A stretch of DNA of 39,818 bases, from positions 1 to 39,818 of the IMG/VR virus record IMGVR_UViG_3300009373_000585; one strand, given 5' to 3'. The translations under genes and the position numbers were made by a program. This stretch comes from a virus. Below, in pieces: positions 29,791-36,162 of the stretch. Below the pieces are notes generated by a model. The model was not told where the DNA came from. It searched no databases and saw nothing but the letters and a program-made list of their open reading frames with translations. The stretch's first letter is position 1. Each line of letters opens with the position of its first letter.

Positions 29791-31322
29791 CAATACCCCG
29801 TCGCAACTGGCTCAGGAGCAATCTCACCGGACTCAGTGATAGGTATGCCTTGCCCCTGGCGATCTACTCCCACTTCTCTCTCAATCTCTGGCTTCTCATA
29901 GTTCTGCAAGAAACCCCACTGCAACATAATCCAGGCATCCCCTCTATTTGGGGATCTACCCAGCCTGTCCTTAATATCGTCCTTGTCCTCGATGGCCACC
30001 CTGCCCCTATTATTCTCGAAATACTGGGGCTCTCCGAGATCGTCCTTGAGCTCTTCATCCTCCGGGATAGAGGCCAAGCCTTGCTTAGCAGCCTCTGCGA
30101 CCTCAAAGTGAGCCTTAGCCCTGAGGTTCTCATACTGCGGCCGATCCCTCATCTTCGGGTCGAGTTCCTTCTCTTTAGCGGAGCCATGATACTTAATGAC
30201 AAGATACTTTTTGGATTCCTCGCGCCGCATAATCTCCTGCCATGTACCTATGCCAACACCATCACAGTCAACCATGATAAAGGCTGCATTAAGCTCATCA
30301 GCCATATTGAGTGCATCGATCGCATTGAGCCCTGGCGCCTGATTGCGTTTGACTATCATCTTGGAGACATTGCCGTTCTTGCCACCCATAATCACGTTGT
30401 CATCAATGCCTTCCCCGGCCGAGTCAACAGAGACACCCACATTGTTTTTGAAAGAAACAACTGGACGCTTCATTTGCTCAAGGATCTCAGGCGGGAAGAG
30501 TGTATTGATAGACTTCTTCGGGATCTGGCCGCGCACCCTGCCATCCCAGCGGGGATCATCCTCGCCCCACTTCGTGCGCATAGCCTCAACCCACTCGTAT
30601 GAGGCCAAGCCAGGGATAATGGTCTTTCTGTGCTTATAGTTCGGGTTGTCCCGGCAGTCAAAGTTGAATACGATGTTATCTGTCTTGTTGCGCAACCCCT
30701 TTGCGAATCGCCCAGTTGCCCTGGTGGGGTTGCCTATGAATATGACAAGGGTATTCTCGGATGTCGTGATACCATCGATCTGATCGTAGATTGTATCTTC
30801 AACGGCCTGTGCCTCTGAGACTATGACGCAGACATTCGGAGCATGAAAGCCTTGAAACTTGCCCCCTTCGGCCTCTTTGGAGGCGCCTGTCTCCTTTGTC
30901 GTGAACCCGAGCAGATACCAGTCCTCTGGCCGGATCTCAATATACGGCTGCCTGTAAGCTGTACCACCGAAAGCGGGGTCTCTCCTATGCCAATGGCCTA
31001 AGGTCTCACCCCACATGATTTTCTTGACCTGGCGGTCGGTGGGGGCTGTCTCAACCACGATAGAGGGCTTGAAACAGTCCAAGAACCATAACGCAATACC
31101 AGCGCACATATAGTCCTTGCCTAAGGAGTGCCCGGATCCTATGTAGATATGCTTACGCTCTTTCATGGCGCGCGGAAGGGCAGACAATAGCTCATCCTGG
31201 AGCTTCCAGATCTTCTCAACCTGGAGCACGTCCCTCATGTAGATCTGAGGGTGTTCGCGCCAGCTATTCAACAACGAGTAGGCTTTCGCGGACTCTATTT
31301 GCGGGCTTACTGCCGTTTCCAT
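29790..31322 (-). CDS. terL: Terminase large subunit (510 aa)
   Basis: The ATPase part has GSGHSLGKDYM (residues 62-72), a variant Walker A with Gly-Lys-Asp, and VCVIVSEAQ (165-173) as Walker B with catalytic Glu. The nuclease part shows SVDSAGEGID (Asp300), FIMVDCDGVG (Asp352) and SPNRGDAWIM (Asp462), the three acids that bind metal for DNA cutting. The enzyme packages DNA into the procapsid and makes the cuts. The ATG at 31322 is chosen over a TTG three codons upstream. The gene overlaps the small-subunit gene and is followed by a mini-gene through TGATG. Confidence 0.9.
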   Translation of the reverse strand: METAVSPQIESAKAYSLLNSWREHPQIYMRDVLQVEKIWKLQDELLSALPRAMKERKHIYIGSGHSLGKDYMCAGIALWFLDCFKPSIVVETAPTDRQVKKIMWGETLGHWHRRDPAFGGTAYRQPYIEIRPEDWYLLGFTTKETGASKEAEGGKFQGFHAPNVCVIVSEAQAVEDTIYDQIDGITTSENTLVIFIGNPTRATGRFAKGLRNKTDNIVFNFDCRDNPNYKHRKTIIPGLASYEWVEAMRTKWGEDDPRWDGRVRGQIPKKSINTLFPPEILEQMKRPVVSFKNNVGVSVDSAGEGIDDNVIMGGKNGNVSKMIVKRNQAPGLNAIDALNMADELNAAFIMVDCDGVGIGTWQEIMRREESKKYLVIKYHGSAKEKELDPKMRDRPQYENLRAKAHFEVAEAAKQGLASIPEDEELKDDLGEPQYFENNRGRVAIEDKDDIKDRLGRSPNRGDAWIMLQWGFLQNYEKPEIEREVGVDRQGQGIPITESGEIAPEPVATGY

Positions 31323-31854
31323 CCTTCTCAATCTCCTTCTTGTGCTCCTCAGCCTTAGTGTGTAGTTGATTGACTATGTTGATATTGGCATTAACCGAGA
31401 TCTGCTGAGCTGTGGTCTTTTTACCTTCAAGCTCCTCTTGTGCCTTATCAAGCGAGGAGATCGCTGCTCCCAGCTTCGTCTCATAGATCCTATCGCCGAA
31501 CGGAGTCCTGCTCTTTAGCTGGGGTGTCATTGCCTTCTTGTATATAGTCTCATAACGCAACATACGGATCGCCTGATGAGTTATGGGGACGCGCATGATA
31601 TTATCGAGTAGCCTTCTCTGGAGGTATCGGATGATTGATCTCCAGCGCGTTCTCTTAGAGAATTGATGGGCAGACTGGCGGGAATATGTGCCAACTTCCG
31701 GGTAGTATTTCAAGACAAGATCGGCCACTTCTTGAGGAGTTCGCATTTCTGCAAACCACATGCACATACGCAGATAGCGCTCTCTGGCAGCTCTCTTCTC
31801 AGTAGATCTATCCTTCGCAGGGTAATTCATCTGGGGTGTTCTTGTCAGTTCCAT
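31264..31854 (-). CDS. Terminase small subunit candidate (196 aa)
   Basis: The first 85 residues are basic and helical, with MRTPQEVADLVLKYYPEVGTYSRQSAHQFSKRTRW as a plausible helix-turn-helix. A Lys/Arg-rich middle is followed by a coiled coil (YETKLGAAISSLDKAQEELE) and a polar tail. Small terminase subunits bind the packaging site and have this DNA-binding plus oligomerisation layout. It sits directly before the large subunit and overlaps it by 59 bases. GGGGAG lies eight bases before the ATG. No family-specific motif is visible, so the call rests on position and architecture. Confidence 0.6.
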   Translation of the reverse strand: MELTRTPQMNYPAKDRSTEKRAARERYLRMCMWFAEMRTPQEVADLVLKYYPEVGTYSRQSAHQFSKRTRWRSIIRYLQRRLLDNIMRVPITHQAIRMLRYETIYKKAMTPQLKSRTPFGDRIYETKLGAAISSLDKAQEELEGKKTTAQQISVNANINIVNQLHTKAEEHKKEIEKDGNGSKPANRVRESLLVVE

Positions 31855-32053
31855 GTAAAGGCTCCCCGGTTAGCGGCGTCATTCTAAGCTCAAATAGACA
31901 TTCTTTGAATTGCGCGAATGATTTTAGCAGGTTCGCAAGCTGCGTGGCATCAAGGGTAACTGTCATAGTAGATTGTCCCTGACCGTCAACGCCAATGCAC
32001 TTGCGGTTTTGATCGAAGCTACCGATTATGACTATCTCTTCATTCTCACTCAT
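31808..32053 (-). CDS. Hypothetical protein opening the late operon (81 aa)
   Basis: The product looks like a small beta-alpha domain: VIIGSFDQNRKCIGVDGQGQ, then MTVTLDATQLANLLKSFAQF and FELRM, with a polar tail. The ATG lies immediately after the U-run of an intrinsic terminator (32054-32100) and has no ribosome-binding site, so its start may be used as a leaderless start or another start (ATG at residue 30) may be the true one. It overlaps the small terminase gene by 47 bases. Its function is unknown. Confidence 0.5.
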   Translation of the reverse strand: MSENEEIVIIGSFDQNRKCIGVDGQGQSTMTVTLDATQLANLLKSFAQFKECLFELRMTPLTGEPLHGTDKNTPDELPCEG

Positions 32054-32100
32054 AAAAAAGAGCAGTTCAACATCCTATCAATATCGGACATCAAACTGCT
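32054..32100 (-). terminator. Intrinsic terminator 2, directly before the late operon
   Basis: On the minus-strand RNA, AGCAGUUUGAUGUCC (32100-32086) pairs along all 15 bases, including G-U pairs, with GGAUGUUGAACUGCU (32075-32061) around a ten-base loop, followed by CUUUUUU. It lies 0 bases from the ATG at 32053. Together with the hairpin at 32116-32173 it forms a tandem terminator. Confidence 0.75.
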
Positions 32101-32115
32101 TCGTTAGACTTCGTT

Positions 32116-32173
32116 AAAATAAAAAAAGACAAGCCGTGTAAACAGTGTCAGACATCGTTTTGCACAACTTGCC
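32116..32173 (-). terminator. Intrinsic terminator 1, just after the late promoter
   Basis: GGCAAGUUGUG (32173-32163) pairs over 11 bases, with G-U pairs, with CACGGCUUGUC (32138-32128), and a U-run of seven, then AUUUU, follows to 32116. The hairpin begins about three bases after the predicted transcription start, so a promoter transcript would end as a short RNA of about 60 bases unless polymerase is modified. Confidence 0.75.
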
Positions 32174-32182
32174 TATGTTTAA

Positions 32183-32211
32183 AGTATAGCTTCTATTTTG
32201 CGGTCTGTCAA
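32183..32211 (-). promoter_or_regulatory. Consensus sigma70 promoter of the late region
   Basis: On the minus strand TTGACA (32211-32206) and TATACT (32188-32183) are separated by exactly 17 bases. An A/T-rich stretch (TTTAAAAAATTATT) lies upstream as an UP element. The start is predicted near 32176. No gene starts before two terminators, so expression of the terminase genes from it would need antitermination. Confidence 0.8.
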
Positions 32212-32247
32212 ATAATTTTTTAAATTAAAGCTGCTGAATACGATTGT

Positions 32248-32340
32248 TTACCTCATTTCTTTAGGGTCTAAAACGTATCCGCACTGACCGCAATAGTATT
32301 TGTCGCCTTCGAATAGTGCGTCATCCCTTTGTCTGCTCCC
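32248..32340 (-). pseudogene. Open frame with zinc-ribbon-like segment and no start (about 30 codons)
   Basis: After the end of the 70-residue gene, the next frame reads DDALFEGDKYYCGQCGYVLDPKEMR and then TAA. It has protein-like composition and a CGQCGY half-ribbon but no ATG, GTG or TTG start. It is +1 relative to the upstream gene, so it would be joined by a +1 shift at GGA-TGA-C. It may be a decayed gene end or a frameshift product; a chance frame is also possible. Confidence 0.3.
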
Positions 32341-32533
32341 TTAAAGACATCTTCATCTTATCCGCGCCCCATTCCAGCAAGCCAAGAACTTGAGTCTTGC
32401 CTCCGCCAAAGTCCATGTGTAAGCTGTCGCTTTTACCGTCTAGATTTTTCACCCCTATAAAAATAAACCCGTCATACCTCTTTTTGATTTCCTCGCAGAT
32501 GTCATCCCACAAGACCAATGAGAGGTCAGACAT
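32321..32533 (-). CDS. Hypothetical early protein (70 aa)
   Basis: The product (SDLSLVLWDDICEEIKKRYDGFIFI, then GVKNLDGKSDSLHMDFGGGK, then QVLGLLEWGADKMKMSLREQ) is a small alpha-beta protein with no recognised motif. The frame is open to 32674, but ATG 32533 is taken as the start because GGAGGGGTG lies directly before it and the longer frame runs through the preceding gene. It overlaps the preceding stop by eight bases. It is the last gene before the late-promoter region. Confidence 0.55.
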   Translation of the reverse strand: MSDLSLVLWDDICEEIKKRYDGFIFIGVKNLDGKSDSLHMDFGGGKTQVLGLLEWGADKMKMSLREQTKG

Positions 32534-32858
32534 CACCCCTCCTTCCTTCTTTGTCGCGCTTGGCCTGCCTATTCTTTTGGAGAAAATACCGGATTGCATC
32601 ATACTTACAACAGGCAGACGTTGTGCCCTGGTATCCATAAGGGTCTGGTAAGTAAACGCTGTAATGGCTATCATTTTCTCGATGGTCTATAAATATATCA
32701 CGCAAGCGAATCTTGAGCATCTTACTTAACCTTGTGCACTCTCCCCTGCAACACGAATGGTTACCCATCATGCTTTCTCTTTCAACCTCATTACCAGCGG
32801 CCTTGCCCAATTCCGTGCGGTCGGGCATACCCTTGAACTCCTTTTGCTTATTAACCAT
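32526..32858 (-). CDS. Hypothetical early protein with cysteine cluster (110 aa)
   Basis: There are two cysteine sites (HSCCRGECTRL and TTSACCKYDAIRYF) around an acidic middle (IFIDHRENDSHYSVYLPDPY). A zinc site is possible. The C-terminus is very basic (FLQKNRQAKRDKEGRRGD). Being one of the last early genes before the late promoter, it is a candidate for a transcription regulator, but nothing in the sequence proves this. GGAGGGTGTC precedes ATG 32858. Confidence 0.45.
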   Translation of the reverse strand: MVNKQKEFKGMPDRTELGKAAGNEVERESMMGNHSCCRGECTRLSKMLKIRLRDIFIDHRENDSHYSVYLPDPYGYQGTTSACCKYDAIRYFLQKNRQAKRDKEGRRGDV

Positions 32859-33063
32859 GACACCCTCCTCCCTCCCACCAGTGAGTTACTTTATTCAACG
32901 CCTTCATCAAGCCAGCAGATGGCTTACCTAGCTTTTTTAAAGTTCCCAGGATCTTCTCCAGCTCCTCTTTCGTAAATGGAGCATCAGTGGCGGCTCTCTC
33001 AAACCCACAGAACCTTCCTATTTCTTGATGAAGCTCTCCCTTTCTTTTTTGTTCGGCTCCCAT
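32851..33063 (-). CDS. Hypothetical early protein (70 aa)
   Basis: The product (MGAEQKRKGELHQEIGRFCG, then FERAATDAPFTKEELEKILG) is helical, ends in THWWEGGGCHG and has no recognised family. ATG 33063 is chosen because AAGGAGAAGATAAG precedes it; the frame is open 18 bases further. It overlaps the next gene's start by eight bases. Function unknown. Confidence 0.5.
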   Translation of the reverse strand: MGAEQKRKGELHQEIGRFCGFERAATDAPFTKEELEKILGTLKKLGKPSAGLMKALNKVTHWWEGGGCHG

Positions 33064-33080
33064 CTTATCTTCTCCTTGCA

Positions 33081-33317
33081 TCAGCCATGTGCTCGGATAG
33101 CATCCGCTATCTCTCCCAACACATCAATCATCCTCTCAAGAACGCCATACTGGTTTTCTGGTAATCTCAAAATATGCTTCGTCTGATAGGCTACCCTTGT
33201 CGCCCTTGCCTTTGCTGCTGCCAGGGCTTCCTCTTCTGTTTTCGCCTGTACTTCAATCTGAATTTTTCTCAAGCCCCCGTCATGTGCCTCTATGATATAC
33301 AAATAAGCATCTTGCAT
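33081..33317 (-). CDS. Hypothetical early protein (78 aa)
   Basis: The N-terminus has a beta-strand pattern (DAYLYIIEAHDGGLRKIQIE, then VQAKTEEEALAAAKARATRV) of a small alpha-beta domain, followed by helix (YGVLERMIDVLGEIADAIRA). ATG 33317 has GGAGGCAGTG upstream and overlaps the stop of the zinc-protein gene before it. It is not recognised. The fold suggests a small binding protein. Confidence 0.5.
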   Translation of the reverse strand: MQDAYLYIIEAHDGGLRKIQIEVQAKTEEEALAAAKARATRVAYQTKHILRLPENQYGVLERMIDVLGEIADAIRAHG

Positions 33318-33502
33318 CACTGCCTCCTTTTTTTACGCCATTTACTCGCATCAGGGCAAGTAGCGAAATGGCTCATCATAGTATCTGGATCAAATATCTC
33401 TGCCCCTGCATCCGCAACGGTATCCGCGTCAACGGGTATGTTCTTGCCCGCACTTGTTTTGAGCCATACAATTTCAGCTCCGCAACTTCGACATTCACTC
33501 AT
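33317..33502 (-). CDS. Small zinc-binding phage protein (61 aa)
   Basis: ECRSCGAEIVWLKTSAGKNIPVD, then HFATCPDASKWRKK, is the pattern of a small family (C-x2-C, GK-x-x-PVD, HFATCP) common in tailed-phage early regions. The two cysteines and the distal His/Cys should hold zinc. It overlaps the ASCH-type gene's end (ATGA). Its role is unknown; nucleic-acid contacts are likely. Confidence 0.65.
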   Translation of the reverse strand: MSECRSCGAEIVWLKTSAGKNIPVDADTVADAGAEIFDPDTMMSHFATCPDASKWRKKRRQ

Positions 33503-34185
33503 GCAACCCTCCTAAAACTTATAACCCACACCCAGGGATTATTCTCCCACTTAAAACCTTTCTTAGCGAGGGAGTTCCAGAGGTCTATAAACCATCTTTT
33601 TGGTGTTGGAATTACATCTATTTTTGCTCTACTTCTTTCTTTTAACGTTCCATAAGGATAGCCTTCTAAAAAAGCCTCATTATCGCTTATCTCCCGCAAC
33701 CTCTTTACTCTTATGTCGGTGATTTCTAAAGTGATACGAGACGCCCAGCGGGGCATAAAGAGAGGGCTTACCCAATAGAAAGTTTCAGGACAATCACTCA
33801 TGTCAGCTGTGTGCCACTCGTAACACTTCTGACACGCATACACGGGTACACCGTATTCGTATTTTATTACGCTTCTTTCTGCTGGTTTTTTGGGAACAGA
33901 TACTTGCTCAAACTCTATATGCCCAGTATTGTAACTTTCAAAACGCTCAAAGTATGCGAATGTCTCCCTTACCCACAACCTATCTCCGACTTTGCCGTAA
34001 GGACATTTAGAGTAAATGTCGTGCTTTCCTTCATTATCGCAATTTTCGTCCCATTGATTAAATGGCTTATGACAAAACGAGCATTTTGTTGGCTGTGGCT
34101 TCACTACCCGCCTTGTTTGAGATTTCCGCCCCTCAAGGATAGCTTTGACCATTTCGCTTGAGAAGATTATGGGTCGTTCCTTCAT
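33499..34185 (-). CDS. ASCH/PUA-like phage protein (228 aa)
   Basis: It opens MKERPIIFSSEMVKAILEGRKSQTRRVVKPQP and has the conserved core GDRLWVRETFAYF. PRWASRITLEITDIRVKRLREISDNEAFLEGYP and ENNPWVWVISFRRV follow. This is a common phage relative of the ASCH domain, thought to bind RNA or modified nucleic acids. A zinc ribbon interrupts it (KCSFCHKPFNQWD with later CQKCYEW), as seen in other members. No enzyme active site is evident. It is the longest gene among early small genes and starts with AGGGGA-like spacing. Confidence 0.75.
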   Translation of the reverse strand: MKERPIIFSSEMVKAILEGRKSQTRRVVKPQPTKCSFCHKPFNQWDENCDNEGKHDIYSKCPYGKVGDRLWVRETFAYFERFESYNTGHIEFEQVSVPKKPAERSVIKYEYGVPVYACQKCYEWHTADMSDCPETFYWVSPLFMPRWASRITLEITDIRVKRLREISDNEAFLEGYPYGTLKERSRAKIDVIPTPKRWFIDLWNSLAKKGFKWENNPWVWVISFRRVA

Positions 34186-34194
34186 TTCCCCTCC

Positions 34195-34308
34195 TTACAG
34201 CGTGAACCAGTCATGTTCCTTAGTGATATATAGAATCGGCAAGAGCAGGAACAGTACCACAAGCCTCCAGGCTAATCCGAATGTCGTCATTCCATTATCA
34301 GGCTTCAT
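34195..34308 (-). CDS. Membrane mini-protein (37 aa)
   Basis: ATG 34308 opens MKPDNGMTTFGLAWRLVVLF and continues LLLPILYITKEHDWFTL, a single membrane segment (LVVLFLLLPILYI) with polar ends. It overlaps the TAA of the 171-residue membrane-protein gene (TAATG), so translation is coupled. Its stop is ten bases before the next gene. Such small membrane proteins are common near phage early membrane proteins. Function unknown. Confidence 0.55.
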   Translation of the reverse strand: MKPDNGMTTFGLAWRLVVLFLLLPILYITKEHDWFTL

Positions 34309-34823
34309 TAAATAAATCCCTCTATCCCAACTACTCTTCCGACGAGGATTTCCTCTTCGGTTTTTGTAAAGATCTTCCTGGCCTGTGTCGTAAAGTACGA
34401 TACCCCTATAACCACGACCGGGAATACGATCGCATATTGGATCCAGGCTCCCTGGATGATCGCATAATAGACCCCACTTATTCCGTAAAGGATCGCACAG
34501 ATAATCCTTGTCGCATCCATTGTCTCTTTCTCAGACCCCATGTAAGGTCTCAAGAGGCGATAGATTGTACTCGGTTTTGGATCCGCGTCATCCCCGCCGT
34601 ACCCGATTGTAAAGACCCCGAAATGGATCAGGATCCCTGGCAATAAGTACAACATCTGGAGTGTCCATCCCGCGCCAATGTAATCCGTCAGCTGCGCCAA
34701 ACAGATTACGATGGCACAACCCAGACGCCGCACAACCTTTGGGTACTCATCAGATCCCCCCGCCCTCCAGAGGATCCCACACACTACGACCGCTATGACT
34801 TTTAATATTATGCTCCAGATCAT
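34308..34823 (-). CDS. Multi-span membrane protein (171 aa)
   Basis: Four to five hydrophobic segments are visible (about 4-20, 36-50, 56-72, 108-124 and 128-145), with a cytosolic-looking loop (GYGGDDADPKPSTIYRLLRP). ILWRAGGSDEYPKVVRRLGC near the N-terminus recurs in phage membrane proteins of unknown function. It overlaps the NinG-like gene (ATGA) upstream and the mini-gene downstream. It may modify the host membrane or exclude other phages; neither is shown. Confidence 0.6.
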   Translation of the reverse strand: MIWSIILKVIAVVVCGILWRAGGSDEYPKVVRRLGCAIVICLAQLTDYIGAGWTLQMLYLLPGILIHFGVFTIGYGGDDADPKPSTIYRLLRPYMGSEKETMDATRIICAILYGISGVYYAIIQGAWIQYAIVFPVVVIGVSYFTTQARKIFTKTEEEILVGRVVGIEGFI

Positions 34824-35260
34824 TCTATACCCCCTCTCAGGTTTGCCAGCTCCCGCTTAAACGCCTCGGTATACATTTCAATCCGAATCGGTTTTAGGGG
34901 AGGGTTTACTTTCTCGACCATCAATAGATGCTCTTTATAGTTCTCGCCCCTTAGTTCAATAATCCTGCGCCTTATGATCTCCTTGCGTGGATCTTTTTCT
35001 CCAGTATCCCGATGCCAGATATTATGACAGAACTGCCCTGAATGATAAGGCACCCAACAGGCAAGTAATATGTTTCCTTCATACAATTCAAGCCTGGGAT
35101 GGGATCCTACATTAAGAATGTGGAATAGGCTAAGCCCATAAGGCAATGCTCCCTCCGACCTCCCGCAAATCTCACACTTAGCCCCGCGCTTGAGCCTTAA
35201 GATCTCTCGCAGAAGTTTCTTTGCCCTATCTAATAGCTTAGCTCGTCTCGTCTTTCCCAT
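34820..35260 (-). CDS. HNH/NinG-like zinc protein (146 aa)
   Basis: The core CEICGRSEGALPYGLSLFHILNVGSHPRLELYEGNILLACWVPYHSG, then FCHNIWHRD has the Cys-x2-Cys, His, Cys and Cys-His layout of HNH-like recombination endonucleases (NinG/Rap type), which act on branched DNA. The expected His-Asn residues are partly recognisable (HILNVGSH; CHNIWH), so catalysis is likely but not certain. A basic helix precedes it and a helical tail follows. The gene lies near RecT and replication genes, which suits a recombination role. Confidence 0.55.
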   Translation of the reverse strand: MGKTRRAKLLDRAKKLLREILRLKRGAKCEICGRSEGALPYGLSLFHILNVGSHPRLELYEGNILLACWVPYHSGQFCHNIWHRDTGEKDPRKEIIRRRIIELRGENYKEHLLMVEKVNPPLKPIRIEMYTEAFKRELANLRGGIE

Positions 35261-35471
35261 TTATTATTTCGATCCTCCGGCGCTTGATGATATTGCCGTC
35301 TGGAAGTTCCACCCATACCGTCTTTTTATTCCAGCGAACAGGCTTGACCCACTGCTTGTACTTAACCCTCCCGTTAAAACTCTGGCGCCACACACGGATC
35401 TTACCCTTTGTTTCTATGAACTGCCGCTGTTTTGATTTCTTCTTGCGTCTGAAAAACTTGAATATCCCCAT
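35238..35471 (-). CDS. Small basic protein (77 aa)
   Basis: The product is very basic (GIFKFFRRKKKSKQRQFIET), then beta-like (KIRVWRQSFNGRVKYKQWVK, then KTVWVELPDGNIIKRRRIEI). This suggests a nucleic-acid-binding protein of unknown family. The frame is open to 35531, but ATG 35471 is preferred because AAGGA lies seven bases upstream and the longer part includes a strong hairpin. It overlaps the NinG-like gene by 23 bases. Confidence 0.5.
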   Translation of the reverse strand: MGIFKFFRRKKKSKQRQFIETKGKIRVWRQSFNGRVKYKQWVKPVRWNKKTVWVELPDGNIIKRRRIEIINGKDETS

Positions 35472-35487
35472 ACATTTCCTTAGGAGT

Positions 35488-35513
35488 GGGGAGGGGGAGT
35501 AGTACCCCTCCCC
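35488..35513. terminator. G/C-rich hairpin after the acyl-carrier region
   Basis: GGGGAGGGG (35488-35496) and CCCCTCCCC (35505-35513) pair perfectly over nine bases around an eight-base loop. It lies just before the ribosome-binding site of the basic-protein gene. No U-run follows on the minus-strand RNA, so its role may be to separate translation or protect the mRNA. It resembles the hairpin at 24643-24663. Confidence 0.4.
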
Positions 35514-35538
35514 TGGAATCTTAAGCCGCATTAAGGCA

Positions 35539-35637
35539 TCACGCAGGCTTACCTTCCTGCTTGCCCTGGTCTGCGCCTTCCTTCTTCTCTTCGCCTGGCT
35601 TCTGCTCAGTGCTTTCTTTGTTTTCTCCCTCGAACAA
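35539..35637 (-). CDS. Mini-protein, Lys/Glu-rich, TTG start (32 aa)
   Basis: After the acyl carrier gene a TTG at 35637 with GGGGGTG six bases upstream opens a frame reading as FEGENKESTEQKPGEEKKEG, then ADQGKQEGKPA and TGA. It is highly polar and could be disordered. It begins two bases after the carrier stop. The coding signs are a fair ribosome-binding site and the fit into an otherwise empty gap; the composition alone is not proof. Confidence 0.35.
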   Translation of the reverse strand: MFEGENKESTEQKPGEEKKEGADQGKQEGKPA

Positions 35638-35638
35638 T

Positions 35639-35908
35639 TTAATCACCCCCTTTCTTTTCAATGTATGTTACAAGCTCCCCGATGGTTTTAAGTTTCTCTG
35701 CATCTTCATCGGGAATAATTAAGTTTGCAAACTTCTCCTCCATCATCATCAACATCTCTATGCTATCGAGGGAGTCTAATCCGAGATCTTCTTCAAAACG
35801 CGCACTATCTGATAGTTTGCCCTCCGGCAGACTCAGACTATCCCTCAGCACTTCTCTTACCTGCTCGGCGATCCTACCTCTTCTTGTGCTGCTTGTCTTT
35901 TTTTCCAT
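35639..35908 (-). CDS. Acyl carrier protein (89 aa)
   Basis: FEEDLGLDSLDSIEMLMMMEEKF is the acyl-carrier signature; Ser46 in Asp-Ser-Leu is the phosphopantetheine site, and IPDEDAEKLKTIGELVTYIEKK is the usual last helices. A basic N-terminus (EKKTSSTRRGRIAEQVRE) is longer than in standard carriers. The gene should be charged by a host phosphopantetheinyl transferase; it carries acyl groups for fatty acid, lipid or acylation steps. It overlaps the coiled-coil gene by 35 bases and has GAGGAAAA before the ATG. No acyltransferase or ketosynthase is in the window, so it may work with host enzymes. Confidence 0.9.
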   Translation of the reverse strand: MEKKTSSTRRGRIAEQVREVLRDSLSLPEGKLSDSARFEEDLGLDSLDSIEMLMMMEEKFANLIIPDEDAEKLKTIGELVTYIEKKGGD

Positions 35909-36149
35909 CTTTTTCCTCGACAGGTTCTTCCGGCTGCTGGCGCTGTAACTCTAAAATTCCCCCGTTTATAGAGACGAGTTGCTGTTCCACCACTCTCATT
36001 TCGTTTTGCAACTTGGCGCGATACTCCTGTAAGCGGGTTGCCTCCGCTTGCAACTCAGCGATCCTCCCCTGCTTATACTCATCGTCAAAGGCAAGCGCCA
36101 TCTGACAAATTAATATGAGCATAACGCCTATTACAATACCCCTCTTCAT
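35874..36149 (-). CDS. Exported coiled-coil protein, spanin-like (91 aa)
   Basis: Residues 1-20 (MKRGIVIGVMLILICQMALA) are a signal peptide or anchor. Residues 25-70 form a coiled coil (GRIAELQAEATRLQEYRAKL, then QNEMRVVEQQLVSINGGILE). The tail is Pro, Glu and Lys-rich. It directly follows the RlpA-like lysin, in the position of Rz-type inner-membrane spanins after lysin genes. The match is architectural; i-spanins keep the anchor, and here cleavage after Ala20 is possible. Its end overlaps the acyl carrier gene. Confidence 0.5.
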   Translation of the reverse strand: MKRGIVIGVMLILICQMALAFDDEYKQGRIAELQAEATRLQEYRAKLQNEMRVVEQQLVSINGGILELQRQQPEEPVEEKDGKKDKQHKKR

Positions 36150-36162
36150 GCTGCCCCCTTTC

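Noticed and set aside
32116-32173. Riboswitch in the late leader
   Set aside because: The leader consists of two simple hairpins with U-runs; no conserved aptamer or alternative antiterminator pairing could be seen.
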